Positions 11,096-19,495 of a stretch of DNA of 64,000 nt are shown here, piece by piece. How positions within the stretch are numbered: position 1 is the stretch's first letter; each line of letters opens with the position of its first letter. The position numbers and the translations under genes are program-made. The notes under the pieces are model-generated. The model worked only from the letters and a program-made list of their open reading frames with translations. It searched no databases and had not been told where the DNA came from. Origin of the DNA: an uncultured Eubacteriales bacterium (lineage in GTDB: Bacteria > Bacillota_A > Clostridia > Oscillospirales > Oscillospiraceae); contig ONPY01000001.1 in the NCBI GenBank assembly GCA_900319835.1, positions 1 to 64,000 on the forward strand, in the 5' to 3' direction.

Positions 11096-11956
11096 TCAGC
11101 TTTCCCAGCGGCAAGTCGCCCCACAGGGCAAGAAGAGACCGCTGTCGGTCACGGGCAGGCCCAGCTCCTGCGCTTCGGAGCGGCCGCCGAATTTTTTCGT
11201 AAAGATGCTCTCGGTCACATAGCTCAAAACCGAGGCGGAAAGGCCCGTGGTGTAGGAGTTGATGAGCACGAACAGCGGATCGTCTGACAGCACCCCGGCA
11301 CAGAGGGACACGAAAGGCCAGAGATTGGTCTCCAGCTTCCAGACTTCGCCTCCCGGCCCGCGGCCGTAGGACGGCGGGTCCATGATGATGGCGTCATAGC
11401 GGCGGCCGCGGCGGATCTCCCGCTCGACAAACTTGGCGCAGTCGTCCACAATCCAGCGCACCGGCGCGTCGCTCACGCCGGAGGCCGCGGCGTTTTCCTT
11501 GCCCCAGGCCACCATGCCCTTGGCCGCGTCCACATGGCAGACCTGGGCTCCGGCCTTGAGGCAGGCCACCGTGGCCGCCCCGGTGTAGCCGAAGAGGTTC
11601 AGCACGCTGACCTCCCGGCCCGCGGAGCGGATCTTCCCCATGGCCCAGTCCCAGTTGGCGGCCTGCTCGGGGAAGAGGCCGGTGTGCTTGAAGTTCATGG
11701 GCTTGACGTTGAAGCGCAGCTCGCCGTAGGAGATCTGCCAACTGGCGGGGAGATTCCCCTTGTCCCAGCTGCCGCCGCCGGTCTCGCTCCGGCGGTAGCG
11801 GGCGTTGCGGTCGTTCCAGTGCGGGTTCCTCCGCGGCGTCTCCCAGATAGCCTGGGGGTCCGGCCGCACCAGATAGTACTTGCCCCAGCGCTCCAGCTTC
11901 TCGCCCTTGGAGCAGTCGATCAGCTCAAAATCCTGCCATTGATCTGCAATCCACAT
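11096..11956 (-). CDS. Class I SAM-dependent RNA methyltransferase (RlmI/RlmK-like)
   Basis: This 286-residue methyltransferase has the SAM-binding loop VLNLFGYTGAATVACLKAGA, acidic VDAAKGM, and the catalytic DPPSYGRGPGGEVWKLE motif typical of the RlmI/RlmK group that methylates 23S rRNA. The N-terminal part is a small OB-like region rather than a PUA domain. The start MWIADQ has GGAG 7 nt upstream and fits the family length; an upstream start would add 24 residues. The substrate base cannot be told from sequence. Confidence 0.87.
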   Translation of the reverse strand: MWIADQWQDFELIDCSKGEKLERWGKYYLVRPDPQAIWETPRRNPHWNDRNARYRRSETGGGSWDKGNLPASWQISYGELRFNVKPMNFKHTGLFPEQAANWDWAMGKIRSAGREVSVLNLFGYTGAATVACLKAGAQVCHVDAAKGMVAWGKENAAASGVSDAPVRWIVDDCAKFVEREIRRGRRYDAIIMDPPSYGRGPGGEVWKLETNLWPFVSLCAGVLSDDPLFVLINSYTTGLSASVLSYVTESIFTKKFGGRSEAQELGLPVTDSGLFLPCGATCRWES

Positions 11957-12052
11957 AGCCTTCTCCACGTCCTCATAATAATCCCAGTATAACTGATGTA
12001 TTTTATCACGGAACCAGCCTGCGGTCAAGACAGGGGGCGCGGCAATCCGCGC

Positions 12053-12081
12053 TTGTCAAAATCCGGCGGGCATGGTAAAGT
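12053..12081 (+). promoter_or_regulatory. Sigma-A-like promoter for the GNAT gene
   Basis: TTGTCA and TAAAGT are separated by exactly 17 bp, about 30 bp before the GNAT start. Confidence 0.5.
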
Positions 12082-12113
12082 ATCCGAAAAAGCGGAAACG
12101 GGGTGGAACGGGC

Positions 12114-12887
12114 ATGCAGATCCGCAGAGCCGCGCCGGAGGAGTTTGACGCCGTCCGGCAGTTTTATCATTCTCTGATCGACGCCGTGCAGAACCGTGTC
12201 AATACCGTGGGCTGGCAGAAGGACGTCTATCCCGCGCCGGACTTCCTGCGCCGATCCCTGGCGGCAGGTCAGCTGTATCTGGTGGAGGAGGGAGAGCGCC
12301 TCGCCGGGGCCATGGTGGCAAACCATGAGACCAACGAGAGCTACCCCAGCGGCGTCTGGCAGATCGAGGCCGCGCCGCGGGAAATCCTGGTGATCCACGC
12401 TTTGGGCGTCCACCCGGGCTTTGAGCGGCGGGGCTTCGGCAGGGCCCTGGTGGGGCGGGCTGTGGAGCTGGCCCGCAGCTCCGGTATGAAGGCCCTTCGG
12501 CTGGACGTGCTGGCGGGGAACACCGCCGCGGAAAGGCTCTATGAGAGCTGCGGCTTTTGCCGCATGGCCTCCCTGCCCATGTACTACGAGGACACCGGCT
12601 GGACAGATTTCACCCTCTACGAGCTGGTGCTGTGGCCAAAAACCGCCCGGGGCTATAAGCCCCGGGCGGTTTTTGGTTTGGTTCTGTCAGTGGCAGTTGA
12701 AGTAGTCCACCGCGGTGGAGTCGGTGAGCACCACGTCGCACTTGCCGGCGTAGAGATAGGAAAAGCACTCGGTGGTGCCGCCGGCCAGACGCGTGATCTG
12801 CCCCAGGCGCTTGACAAGCCGGGGGTCCTGGTTCAGGGCGTCCATGGCCTCCGGGGTGGAGGGCATGCACATCTTCCTGCCGTTTAA
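12114..12887 (+). CDS. GNAT family N-acetyltransferase lacking a normal stop codon
   Basis: The first 173 residues form a complete GNAT fold, with acetyl-CoA loop HPGFERRGFGRALVGRAVE preceded by ILVIHALGV, and ending LYESCGFCRM...FTLYELVL where family members normally stop. Here the next codon is TGG (12633-12635), not a stop. The frame runs through a strong terminator hairpin (12638-12675) and 200 nt antisense into the convergent lipoprotein gene before stopping at 12887. A TGA-to-TGG change would explain this. A transcript ended at the hairpin would be non-stop. The start MQIRRA is chosen over MVKYPK because the domain begins there. Substrate is unknown. Confidence 0.8.
   Translation: MQIRRAAPEEFDAVRQFYHSLIDAVQNRVNTVGWQKDVYPAPDFLRRSLAAGQLYLVEEGERLAGAMVANHETNESYPSGVWQIEAAPREILVIHALGVHPGFERRGFGRALVGRAVELARSSGMKALRLDVLAGNTAAERLYESCGFCRMASLPMYYEDTGWTDFTLYELVLWPKTARGYKPRAVFGLVLSVAVEVVHRGGVGEHHVALAGVEIGKALGGAAGQTRDLPQALDKPGVLVQGVHGLRGGGHAHLPAV
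12638..12675. terminator. Bidirectional terminator between convergent genes
   Basis: A 16-bp stem (AAAACCGCCCGGGGCT and its complement) with a TATA loop has A and T runs on both sides. It serves the leftward lipoprotein gene and, by position, the rightward GNAT gene, whose reading frame runs through it. Confidence 0.85.
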
Positions 12888-13487
12888 GCGCAGCTTGTTC
12901 CAGACCGCGGAGCCGTTGCGGGTGGCCACGACGATGTCGTTGTGGATATAGGGGCCGTAGACCGTGAAGCTGCCGCCCTCCGCGTCCTTCTTCTCAATGG
13001 CGATGCCGCCCCAGGCCACGTCGATGTTGCCGGAGGAGAGCTCGATATACACGTTCTCCTTCTCGATGGGCTGCATCTTGAGATTCCAGCCCAGCTTTTC
13101 GCAGACCGCCATGGCCAGCTCCACGTCCAGCCCCCAGTAATCCCCGTTGGACAGATAGGAGAAGGGGAAGGCGTTGATGTCGATGCCGACGATCAGATCC
13201 TGCGGTTCCGGCGGGACCAGCTTTTCCAGCGCGTCGGCCTGTTTGGCGTAGTTGAGCGCCGGGGAGCCCAGCCACTTGCTGGCAAGCTGGTCCACCCGCC
13301 CCTCGGCGGCCAGCACGCTCAGCGCCGCGGTGACATAGAAATACAGCGGGTCGTTGTTGCGGAAGGCCAGGTAATAGTCCTGCTCCACCAGCACCTCCAC
13401 GGCGTTGACGCCGTAGCGAAATTTCCCGCAGGCGCAGAGCGACAGGGCCATGCACAGTATCAGGAGTATACAGATCAGTTTCTTCAT
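12687..13487 (-). CDS. Lipoprotein, periplasmic-binding-protein fold (SBP_bac_3) that appears circularly permuted
   Basis: This 266-residue secreted protein has a lipoprotein signal (MKKLICILLILCMALSLCAC). The order of solute-binding family 3 blocks is rotated. Residues about 22-75 (YYLAFRNNDPLYFYVTAALS, VDQLASKWLG) match the normal C-terminal end of such domains. Residues about 96-140 (LIVGIDINAFPFSYL, GLDVELAMAVCEKLG) match the normal N-terminal start. The protein then ends at CDVVLTDSTAVDYFN, the block that normally precedes the C-terminal helix. No permease or ATPase gene is adjacent. It may be a sensor or orphan amino-acid binding lipoprotein. Confidence 0.82.
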   Translation of the reverse strand: MKKLICILLILCMALSLCACGKFRYGVNAVEVLVEQDYYLAFRNNDPLYFYVTAALSVLAAEGRVDQLASKWLGSPALNYAKQADALEKLVPPEPQDLIVGIDINAFPFSYLSNGDYWGLDVELAMAVCEKLGWNLKMQPIEKENVYIELSSGNIDVAWGGIAIEKKDAEGGSFTVYGPYIHNDIVVATRNGSAVWNKLRLNGRKMCMPSTPEAMDALNQDPRLVKRLGQITRLAGGTTECFSYLYAGKCDVVLTDSTAVDYFNCH

Positions 13488-13508
13488 GAACGGTTTTCCA
13501 ATTCGCGT

Positions 13509-14948
13509 TTATTCTTCCGGGTCCTCCGGCATGTTCCCTCTGGGTCGGCGGGGGCGCTGGACCTCCGTCACCCGGGGCCGGCGGGTCTGCTCGACCGGCC
13601 GGCGGGTTTCAGCCGGACGACGGGTCCGATCGGCCGCGCGCCGGGTCTGCTCGACCGGGCGGCGGGCACGCGGGGTCTCCGCGTAGGGCTCGCTTCTGCG
13701 TCGGGCGGCGGGCTCGCGGGCCAGCCGCTCCTGCCGCATCTCCTCCTCGAAGCGGCGGCGGTAGGTCTCATAGCGCTTGCGCTTGTTGCGGCGGGAAGTC
13801 AGCACCGCGCCGACGATCAGCCCCAGGGCCAGGGCGCCGCCGGCGATGCCGACGATCAGGGCCACTCTGCGCAGATTCTTCTGCTTGGCCTTGACCTCCT
13901 CCCGGTGTTCGGCCTCGGCCTGCTGCTCCAGGACGGCCTGCTGCTCGGCCTGGCGCTGCTCCTCGGCGGCCCGTTCCTCCTCCTGGCGCTGGCGCTCGGC
14001 CTCGGCCTGCGCCTCACGGTAGGCGTCCAGCCGGCCATCCACCTGCTTGGTGTAGTTGGTAAACAGGATCGCCGCGTCGGAGAGCACCTTCTCGGCATTC
14101 GGCGCGTCCAGTGTCAGCACCGAGACGATGATGGGGTGCTCGGTGTAGATGATGCCGACAGTGGCGTTCCAGTTGCGGTTGTTGTTGTCCACGAAGCTGC
14201 CGTATTTTTGGGCGATCTCATATTCCCGCATCTGGTCGGAGAGCTTGAAGTAGTTGACGGGGTTGGCATTGAGCAGGCAGGGGATCACATTGGGGAAGCG
14301 CTCCTCCCCGCCGAAGTACAGGGTTTCCAGCACCCGGGTGATGTAGCGGGCGGAGTAGTAGCAGTAGTCCACATAGTCGGTGCTGTAATACGACTCGTCC
14401 AGGTCGGCGTAGGCCATGGCGGCCTTGCGCCAGACTTGGTCGCCCGCTCCGTCGTGCAGATAGTAGCGCACTTTGTGCGCATAGTCGTTGTTGGAGTATG
14501 TCAGGATGTACTCCTCCGCCTTGCTTACGGATATTCCCTCCGTCAAATACCCGTCCTGCTCCAGCTCCCCGCTGCTGACCTTCTCGGCGATCAGCATCAT
14601 CAGCGGCACCTTGTACACGCTGCCGGGATAGTACCAGGTATCGCCGTTGTAAAAGTACTCGTCTCCGGTCTCCAGGTAGCAGTAGCCGAAGGCCGTGTTT
14701 TCCTTTTTGAGCTTGTGCTCGGTGATGAACTCCTCCGCCAGCCGGTCAAGCTCCTCCGTATCCAGGATGCTGTCACCCCGCATCTGGCGGACCTCCCCGG
14801 CATATTCGGGCGTGATCTCCATGCTGGTCTCGCCCTTGGCGACATCCGCCTCGTCCGCGAAGGCGGGCAGGGACGCAGACGCAAAGAGCGCCAGCGCCAG
14901 CAGCAGGCTCAGGGCAGTTTTTCTCATTCCGCTCAGTTTCTTTTTCAT
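13509..14948 (-). CDS. Secreted beta-lactamase-fold serine hydrolase with coiled coil, membrane anchor and Arg-rich tail
   Basis: This 479-residue protein has a Sec signal, then a class A beta-lactamase/PBP-like hydrolase region with Ser-x-x-Lys (SVYK, S110/K113) and a YSNN motif (about 151-154) as Ser-x-Asn. The expected Lys-Thr-Gly is replaced by K-Y-G (QKYGSF). An Ala/Glu/Gln-rich coiled coil follows (QAEAERQRQEEERAAEEQRQ region), then one transmembrane helix and a basic tail with repeated RRPVEQTRR-like units. The domain is therefore outside and the tail probably cytosolic. Start chosen at MKKKL; an ATG four codons upstream is possible. True enzymatic activity is uncertain. Confidence 0.75.
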   Translation of the reverse strand: MKKKLSGMRKTALSLLLALALFASASLPAFADEADVAKGETSMEITPEYAGEVRQMRGDSILDTEELDRLAEEFITEHKLKKENTAFGYCYLETGDEYFYNGDTWYYPGSVYKVPLMMLIAEKVSSGELEQDGYLTEGISVSKAEEYILTYSNNDYAHKVRYYLHDGAGDQVWRKAAMAYADLDESYYSTDYVDYCYYSARYITRVLETLYFGGEERFPNVIPCLLNANPVNYFKLSDQMREYEIAQKYGSFVDNNNRNWNATVGIIYTEHPIIVSVLTLDAPNAEKVLSDAAILFTNYTKQVDGRLDAYREAQAEAERQRQEEERAAEEQRQAEQQAVLEQQAEAEHREEVKAKQKNLRRVALIVGIAGGALALGLIVGAVLTSRRNKRKRYETYRRRFEEEMRQERLAREPAARRRSEPYAETPRARRPVEQTRRAADRTRRPAETRRPVEQTRRPRVTEVQRPRRPRGNMPEDPEE

Positions 14949-15156
14949 CTTGCTTCCCATCCGCGCGGGGCGCGGACACTCCTCGGATCAGAGTGAACTT
15001 GTGGACAGTATAGCACAGTCTCCCGGGTTTTGGTATACGCTTTGTAAAAAAACAGAGCTATTGGGCGAAAAAGAGGCTTTTCTTTTTTCCACCGCCGCCG
15101 TATACTGACAGCATAGGAAAACCATAGGAATTTCATACCGGCAAAGGAGGCCAACC

Positions 15157-16443
15157 ATGAAGAACAAAACCGCCTACATCAACGGCATTCTGCTCTCCGG
15201 CGAGAAGGACATGCAGCCTGTCTCCGGCCAGATCCTCTTCACCGAATACGAGCGGATCGAGAAGATCCTCCCCTACGGCGCCGATACCGACGGCTATGAG
15301 ATTGTGGACTTAAACGGTGCCTACCTGATGCCGGGCCTTGTGAACCTGCACGTACACATCCCCGCCACCGGCGCGCCCAAGAAGAAGCAGACCGACCCGA
15401 AAAAGCTGGTGCGCCTGCTGACCTCCAACGCGCTGATGCGGAGGATCTGCTACAGCATGTGCGGCAAGTATGTCCTGCCGGAGCTCCTGAGCGGCGTGAC
15501 CACACTGCGCTCCGTGGGCGGCGTGCTGGACATCGACTCCAGGCTGCGCGACGAGATCGCATCCGGCAAACGCGTCGGGCCCCGGATCCTCGCGGGCAAC
15601 ATGGCCGTCTCCGTCCCCGGCGGGCACATGGCCGGGTCGCTGGCCTATGAGGCGCACTCGGCGGAGGAGGCCGCCAGCCTGGTGCGGAAGATCGCGTAAG
15701 GGCATCCGGATCTCATCAAGCTGATGATCACCGGCGGCGTGCTGGACGCGAGAAAGAAGGGCGAGCCGGGCGAGCTGAAAATGCCCGCCGCGTATGTCAA
15801 GGCCGCCTGCGACGAGGCCCATCGCCTGGGGCTGCCCGTGGCCGCCCACGTGGAGAGCCCCGAGGGCGTGAAGGTGGCGCTCAGAAACGGCGTGGACACC
15901 ATCGAGCACGGGGCAAAGCCAGACGAGGAGATGCTGGAGCTGTTCAAGACCATGGGCGCCTGCCACGTGGCGACCATCTCCCCCGCCCTGCCCTTCGCGC
16001 TGTTTGACCGCGCGGTCATCGGTGCGACCGAGGAGCAGCAGTTCAACGGCCGGATCGTCTTCGACGGCATCATCGACTGCGCCAAAGCCTGCCTGGAGGC
16101 GGGCATCCCCGTGGGTCTCGGCACCGACACCGGCTGCCCCTACATCACCCACTACGACATGTGGCGGGAGCTGGTGTACTTTCACAAATACTGCGGCGTC
16201 TCCAACGCCTTTGCCCTGCACACCGCGACGCTGGGCAACGCGAGGATCGTCGGTCTCGACGACGAGATCGGCTCCCTCGCCCCGGGCAAGTGCGCGGATC
16301 TGATCGCTACGGTGAAAAACCCGCTGGAGGATCTCTCCGCTCTGCGCAATGTCAGCATGGTCATCGCCCGCGGCAAAATGGTGGACATCTCGGGGCTGAA
16401 AAAATACCCCGCCTGCGAGGCGGAGCTGGACAAGTATCTCTGA
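15157..16443 (+). pseudogene. Amidohydrolase (imidazolonepropionase-like) interrupted by one in-frame TAA
   Basis: Two collinear frames in the same register make one metal-dependent amidohydrolase. The first part (to 15699) has the HxH metal motif in NLHVHIPATG. The second (from 15724) has HVESPEGVK, DTIEHG and GTDTGCPYITHYD. They are divided only by TAA at 15697-15699, between VRKIA and GHPDLIKLMITGG; the family continues without a gap there. Everything else is intact, so this is either a recent nonsense mutation or a base error. AAAGGAGG lies before the ATG. If the codon is read, the protein would be 428 residues. Confidence 0.8.
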
Positions 16444-16485
16444 TTGCCGAGACAGGAAAAGGGCCTGTCGCAAAATATCCGCTTC

Positions 16486-16586
16486 CGTCATTGCGAGGCT
16501 CCGCGAGGAGCCGTGGCAATCCGTTTTCTCCTCATGGGTTTACGGATTCCCACGCCAGTGACTCGGTCACTGGCTCGGAATGACAG
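16486..16586. repeat. Family A dispersed repeat
   Basis: It runs from CGTCATTGCGAGGCTCCGCG to CACTGGCTCGGAATGACAGG and includes ACGGATTCCCACGCCAGTGA. It lies between the convergent amidohydrolase and cysteine desulfurase genes. Confidence 0.75.
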
Positions 16587-16620
16587 GTGGATTGCGTTTT
16601 GCGGCAGGCCCTTTGTCTCT

Positions 16621-17751
16621 TTACCGGTGGGCCAGGGTGTCGCGGGCCTGCCTGAGCGCGGCGCAGAGGGCGTCCACGTCCTCGGCGGTGTTGTAGCGGC
16701 AAAAGCCGACGCGCAGGGCGCCGTCGATGGTCTTGGGGTCCATGCCGATACTCTCCAGCACATGGCTGCGGGCCCCCTTTTTGCAGGCGGAGCTGCGGGA
16801 GACGTAGATCTCCTGCGCCTCCAGGAAGTTCATCAGCACCTCGCTGCGCCAGCCGGGCAGGGAGATGGAGAGGATGTGGGGCGCCCCGGTCTCGATCCAC
16901 TTCAACTCCGGTACGGTCTCGCGCAGGGTGTTCAGCGTCCGTGCCTTCAGGGCCGCCATGTGTTCCGTGTTCTCGGCCAGATGCGCCGTTGCAAGCTGCG
17001 CCGCCGCGCCGAAGGCGGCGATCTGGGGCACGGCCTCGGTGCCGGCGCGCCGCCCGTCCTCCTGGCCGCCGCCCACCACAAAGGGCTTCAGGCGCAGACC
17101 CTTGCGGATATACAGGGCGCCGATGCCCTTGGGCGCGTGGATCTTGTGGCCGCTGACGCTGATCATGTCCGCCCCCAGGGACCTGGGGGTAAAGGGGATC
17201 TTGCAGAAGGCCTGAACCGCGTCCACATGCAAAAGCGCCTGGCTTTCGGCCTCCTTCAGGATGCGGGAGACAGCGGGAATGTCGGTCACGGCACCGGTTT
17301 CGTTGTTGACCAGCATCAAAGAAACGAGTATAGTATCAGGGCGGAGAGCTTCTTTCACCGCCTCCGGGGGGATGGCCCCGGTCTTGTCTGGCTTGAGAAA
17401 AGTCACCTCATAGCCACGGGCGGCCAGCTCCTCCATGGATTTGCGCACGGCGTCGTGCTCCACCAGGGAGGTGATGACATGCTTGCCCTTGCGGCGCATG
17501 GCCTCCGCCCCGGAGAGGATGGCCCAGTTGTCGCTCTCGGAGCCGCAGGAGGTAAACACCAGCTCCCCGGGCTGACAGCCCAGGGCGTCGGCGACCTGCC
17601 TGCGCGACTTGTCCAGCAGCGCCTTGGCCTCGCGCCCCTTGGTGTAGGTGGAGCTGGGGTTGCCGTAAACCTCGGTCATGGCCTTCAAAGCCGCCTCGGC
17701 GGCCTCGGGGCAGACGCGGGTGGTGGCGGAATTGTCAAGATAATGTTCCAT
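16621..17751 (-). CDS. Cysteine desulfurase (NifS/IscS family)
   Basis: This 376-residue PLP enzyme removes sulfur from L-cysteine for Fe-S clusters and tRNA thiolation. YLDNSATTRVCPEA, the PLP-binding lysine in SVSGHKIHAPKG, and the catalytic cysteine loop SRSSACKKGARS are all present; the short loop is NifS/IscS-type (class I). It is divergent from mtaB (42 nt apart), which needs sulfur for tRNA methylthiolation, so the two may be functionally linked. No scaffold gene is adjacent. Confidence 0.93.
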   Translation of the reverse strand: MEHYLDNSATTRVCPEAAEAALKAMTEVYGNPSSTYTKGREAKALLDKSRRQVADALGCQPGELVFTSCGSESDNWAILSGAEAMRRKGKHVITSLVEHDAVRKSMEELAARGYEVTFLKPDKTGAIPPEAVKEALRPDTILVSLMLVNNETGAVTDIPAVSRILKEAESQALLHVDAVQAFCKIPFTPRSLGADMISVSGHKIHAPKGIGALYIRKGLRLKPFVVGGGQEDGRRAGTEAVPQIAAFGAAAQLATAHLAENTEHMAALKARTLNTLRETVPELKWIETGAPHILSISLPGWRSEVLMNFLEAQEIYVSRSSACKKGARSHVLESIGMDPKTIDGALRVGFCRYNTAEDVDALCAALRQARDTLAHR

Positions 17752-17793
17752 GGTTCAGGAACCTTCCTTTTATCAGATCGGAGAATTGCTGCG

Positions 17794-19083
17794 ATGAAGT
17801 ATATTATATCCACTCTCGGCTGCAAGGTCAACCAGTATGAGACCCAGGCCATGGAGAGCTTTCTCATGGAGCGCGGCCACGAGCGCGCCGTCCCCGGCGA
17901 GACCGCGGACGCCGTGATCGTCAACACCTGCGCCGTCACCGCCGAGAGCGGGCGCAAGTCCCGCCAGGTGATCCGCAGGCTCCGGGATGAAAATCCCGGA
18001 GCGCTGCTGGCCGTCTGCGGCTGCTATTCGCAGATCGAGCCGGAGGCCGTGGCGGAGATCGGGGCCGATGTCATCTTCGGCGCGGCCGAGCGCGGCAGGC
18101 TGGTGGACGCCATCGAGCAGGCCTATGCCGACCGTGTCAAGCGTGTGGAGATCGACAAGCCCTTTGAGCGCCGCGTCTTTGAGCGTCTGCCCGCCGGGGC
18201 CGCCGAGCATCGCACCCGTGCCATGCTGAAAATCCAGGACGGCTGCGTCAACTTCTGCAGCTACTGCATCATCCCCTATACGCGGGGGAGACTGCGCTCC
18301 CTGCCGTTATCCGACGCGGCGGAGGAGACGCGGCGGCTTGTCCGCGAGGGCTACCGCGAGATCGTGCTGACCGGCATTGAAGTCGCCTCCTACGGCGTTG
18401 ACCTGCCGGGCAAGCCGGGGCTTGCCGATGTGATCGAAACCGTGGCGGAAAACGGCCCGGGGCTGCGCATCCGCTTAAGCTCCATCGAGCCCACGGTGAT
18501 CACCGAGGACTTCTGCCGCCGCCTTGCCGCAACGGGGAAGGTCTGCCGCCACTTTCATCTCTCCCTCCAGTCCGGCTGCGACCGCACGCTCAAGGCCATG
18601 AACCGCAAGTACGACACCGCCGTGTTCTTTGAAAAGACCGAGCTGCTGCGCAAATTCTTCCCCGGCTGTGCGCTGACGGGGGATCTCATCACGGGCTTTC
18701 CCGGCGAAACGGAGGCCGATCAGGCCGAGACCCTGGCCTTTCTGGAAAAGTGCGCCTTTGCCGATCTGCACATCTTCCCCTACTCACGGCGCCCCGGCAC
18801 GCCCGCGGACAAGATGCCCGGCCAGTGTACCCGCGCCGTCAAGGAACGCCGCGCCCACGAGGCCCAGGCCGTGGTGGAAAAGCTGCGCCGCTCCTACCGC
18901 GAGGGCTGCGTGGGGCAGACGCTGCCCGTGCTGTTTGAGACCGAGGACGACGGCTTTTGCACCGGCCACAGCGACAGCTATATGCCGGTGACCGTGGCGG
19001 GGACAAAGCTGCGGGGCGAAGTGAGAGATGTGACCATCACCGCCGCGGCGGAGGACGGGCTCATGGGCATTTTGAAGGACTGA
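17794..19083 (+). CDS. mtaB: tRNA (N6-L-threonylcarbamoyladenosine(37)-C2)-methylthiotransferase MtaB
   Basis: This is a 429-residue radical SAM methylthiotransferase. The N-terminal UPF0004 domain starts ISTLGCKVNQYETQAM and holds the cluster cysteines (GCKVNQ, NTCAVT, CGCYSQ). The radical SAM motif is CVNFCSYCIIP, and a TRAM-like C-terminal domain follows. The TLGCKVNQYE signature and length point to MtaB, which makes ms2t6A37 in tRNA, rather than MiaB or RimO. The long upstream open frame is antisense to the cysteine desulfurase and not real; ATG 17794 with GGAG upstream is the start. Confidence 0.93.
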   Translation: MKYIISTLGCKVNQYETQAMESFLMERGHERAVPGETADAVIVNTCAVTAESGRKSRQVIRRLRDENPGALLAVCGCYSQIEPEAVAEIGADVIFGAAERGRLVDAIEQAYADRVKRVEIDKPFERRVFERLPAGAAEHRTRAMLKIQDGCVNFCSYCIIPYTRGRLRSLPLSDAAEETRRLVREGYREIVLTGIEVASYGVDLPGKPGLADVIETVAENGPGLRIRLSSIEPTVITEDFCRRLAATGKVCRHFHLSLQSGCDRTLKAMNRKYDTAVFFEKTELLRKFFPGCALTGDLITGFPGETEADQAETLAFLEKCAFADLHIFPYSRRPGTPADKMPGQCTRAVKERRAHEAQAVVEKLRRSYREGCVGQTLPVLFETEDDGFCTGHSDSYMPVTVAGTKLRGEVRDVTITAAAEDGLMGILKD

Positions 19084-19090
19084 GGCGGCC

Positions 19091-19381
19091 ATGGGCGAAA
19101 AGCTTTTACGGAAGCGCCTGACCTTCGAGGGGCTGGTGCAGGGCGTCGGCTTTCGCTGGCGCGCCCGCCACGCGGCCGAGGCCGTGGGTGCCACCGGCTG
19201 GGTACGAAATAACCCCGACGGTTCCGTCACGATGGAGCTGCAGGGGACCGAGAGCCAGATCGACCGGGTGATCCAGCTGCTGGACCAGGGCCGGTATATC
19301 CAGATCCTCGGCATGCAGGCGCGCAGCCTGCCCGTTTTGCCCGAGGAGCGGGGCTTTGTCACAAAAGATGAGCGCTGGTGA
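19091..19381 (+). CDS. acyP: Acylphosphatase
   Basis: This 96-residue enzyme hydrolyses acyl phosphates. The two signatures are present: GLVQGVGFRWRARHAA with the phosphate-binding Arg, and GWVRNNPDGSVTMELQG with the catalytic Asn. It starts 7 nt after the mtaB stop, in the same operon. Confidence 0.93.
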   Translation: MGEKLLRKRLTFEGLVQGVGFRWRARHAAEAVGATGWVRNNPDGSVTMELQGTESQIDRVIQLLDQGRYIQILGMQARSLPVLPEERGFVTKDERW

Positions 19382-19392
19382 GGGAAAAGCTG

Positions 19393-19421
19393 TTGTCTCC
19401 CGGTCCAGGGCATGATATACT
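19393..19421 (+). promoter_or_regulatory. Sigma-A-like promoter for the phosphoribosyltransferase gene
   Basis: TTGTCT and TATACT are separated by 17 bp, 75 bp before the next start codon. Confidence 0.55.
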
Positions 19422-19495
19422 GACGGTGACGATTTGTTTTATGGAAGAGGAAGAGGCATCACACGGAGCGTTTCATACAGGAAGGAGCATTCACG

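Noticed and set aside
10830..11114. Possible leftward gene of 94 codons upstream of the ecf operon
   Set aside because: No ribosome site or family features; composition changes abruptly along it, and it overlaps the methyltransferase 3' end.
16444..17793. N-terminal extension of mtaB back to 16,444
   Set aside because: The extension is antisense to the cysteine desulfurase. Normal MtaB begins at 17,794 with a ribosome site.
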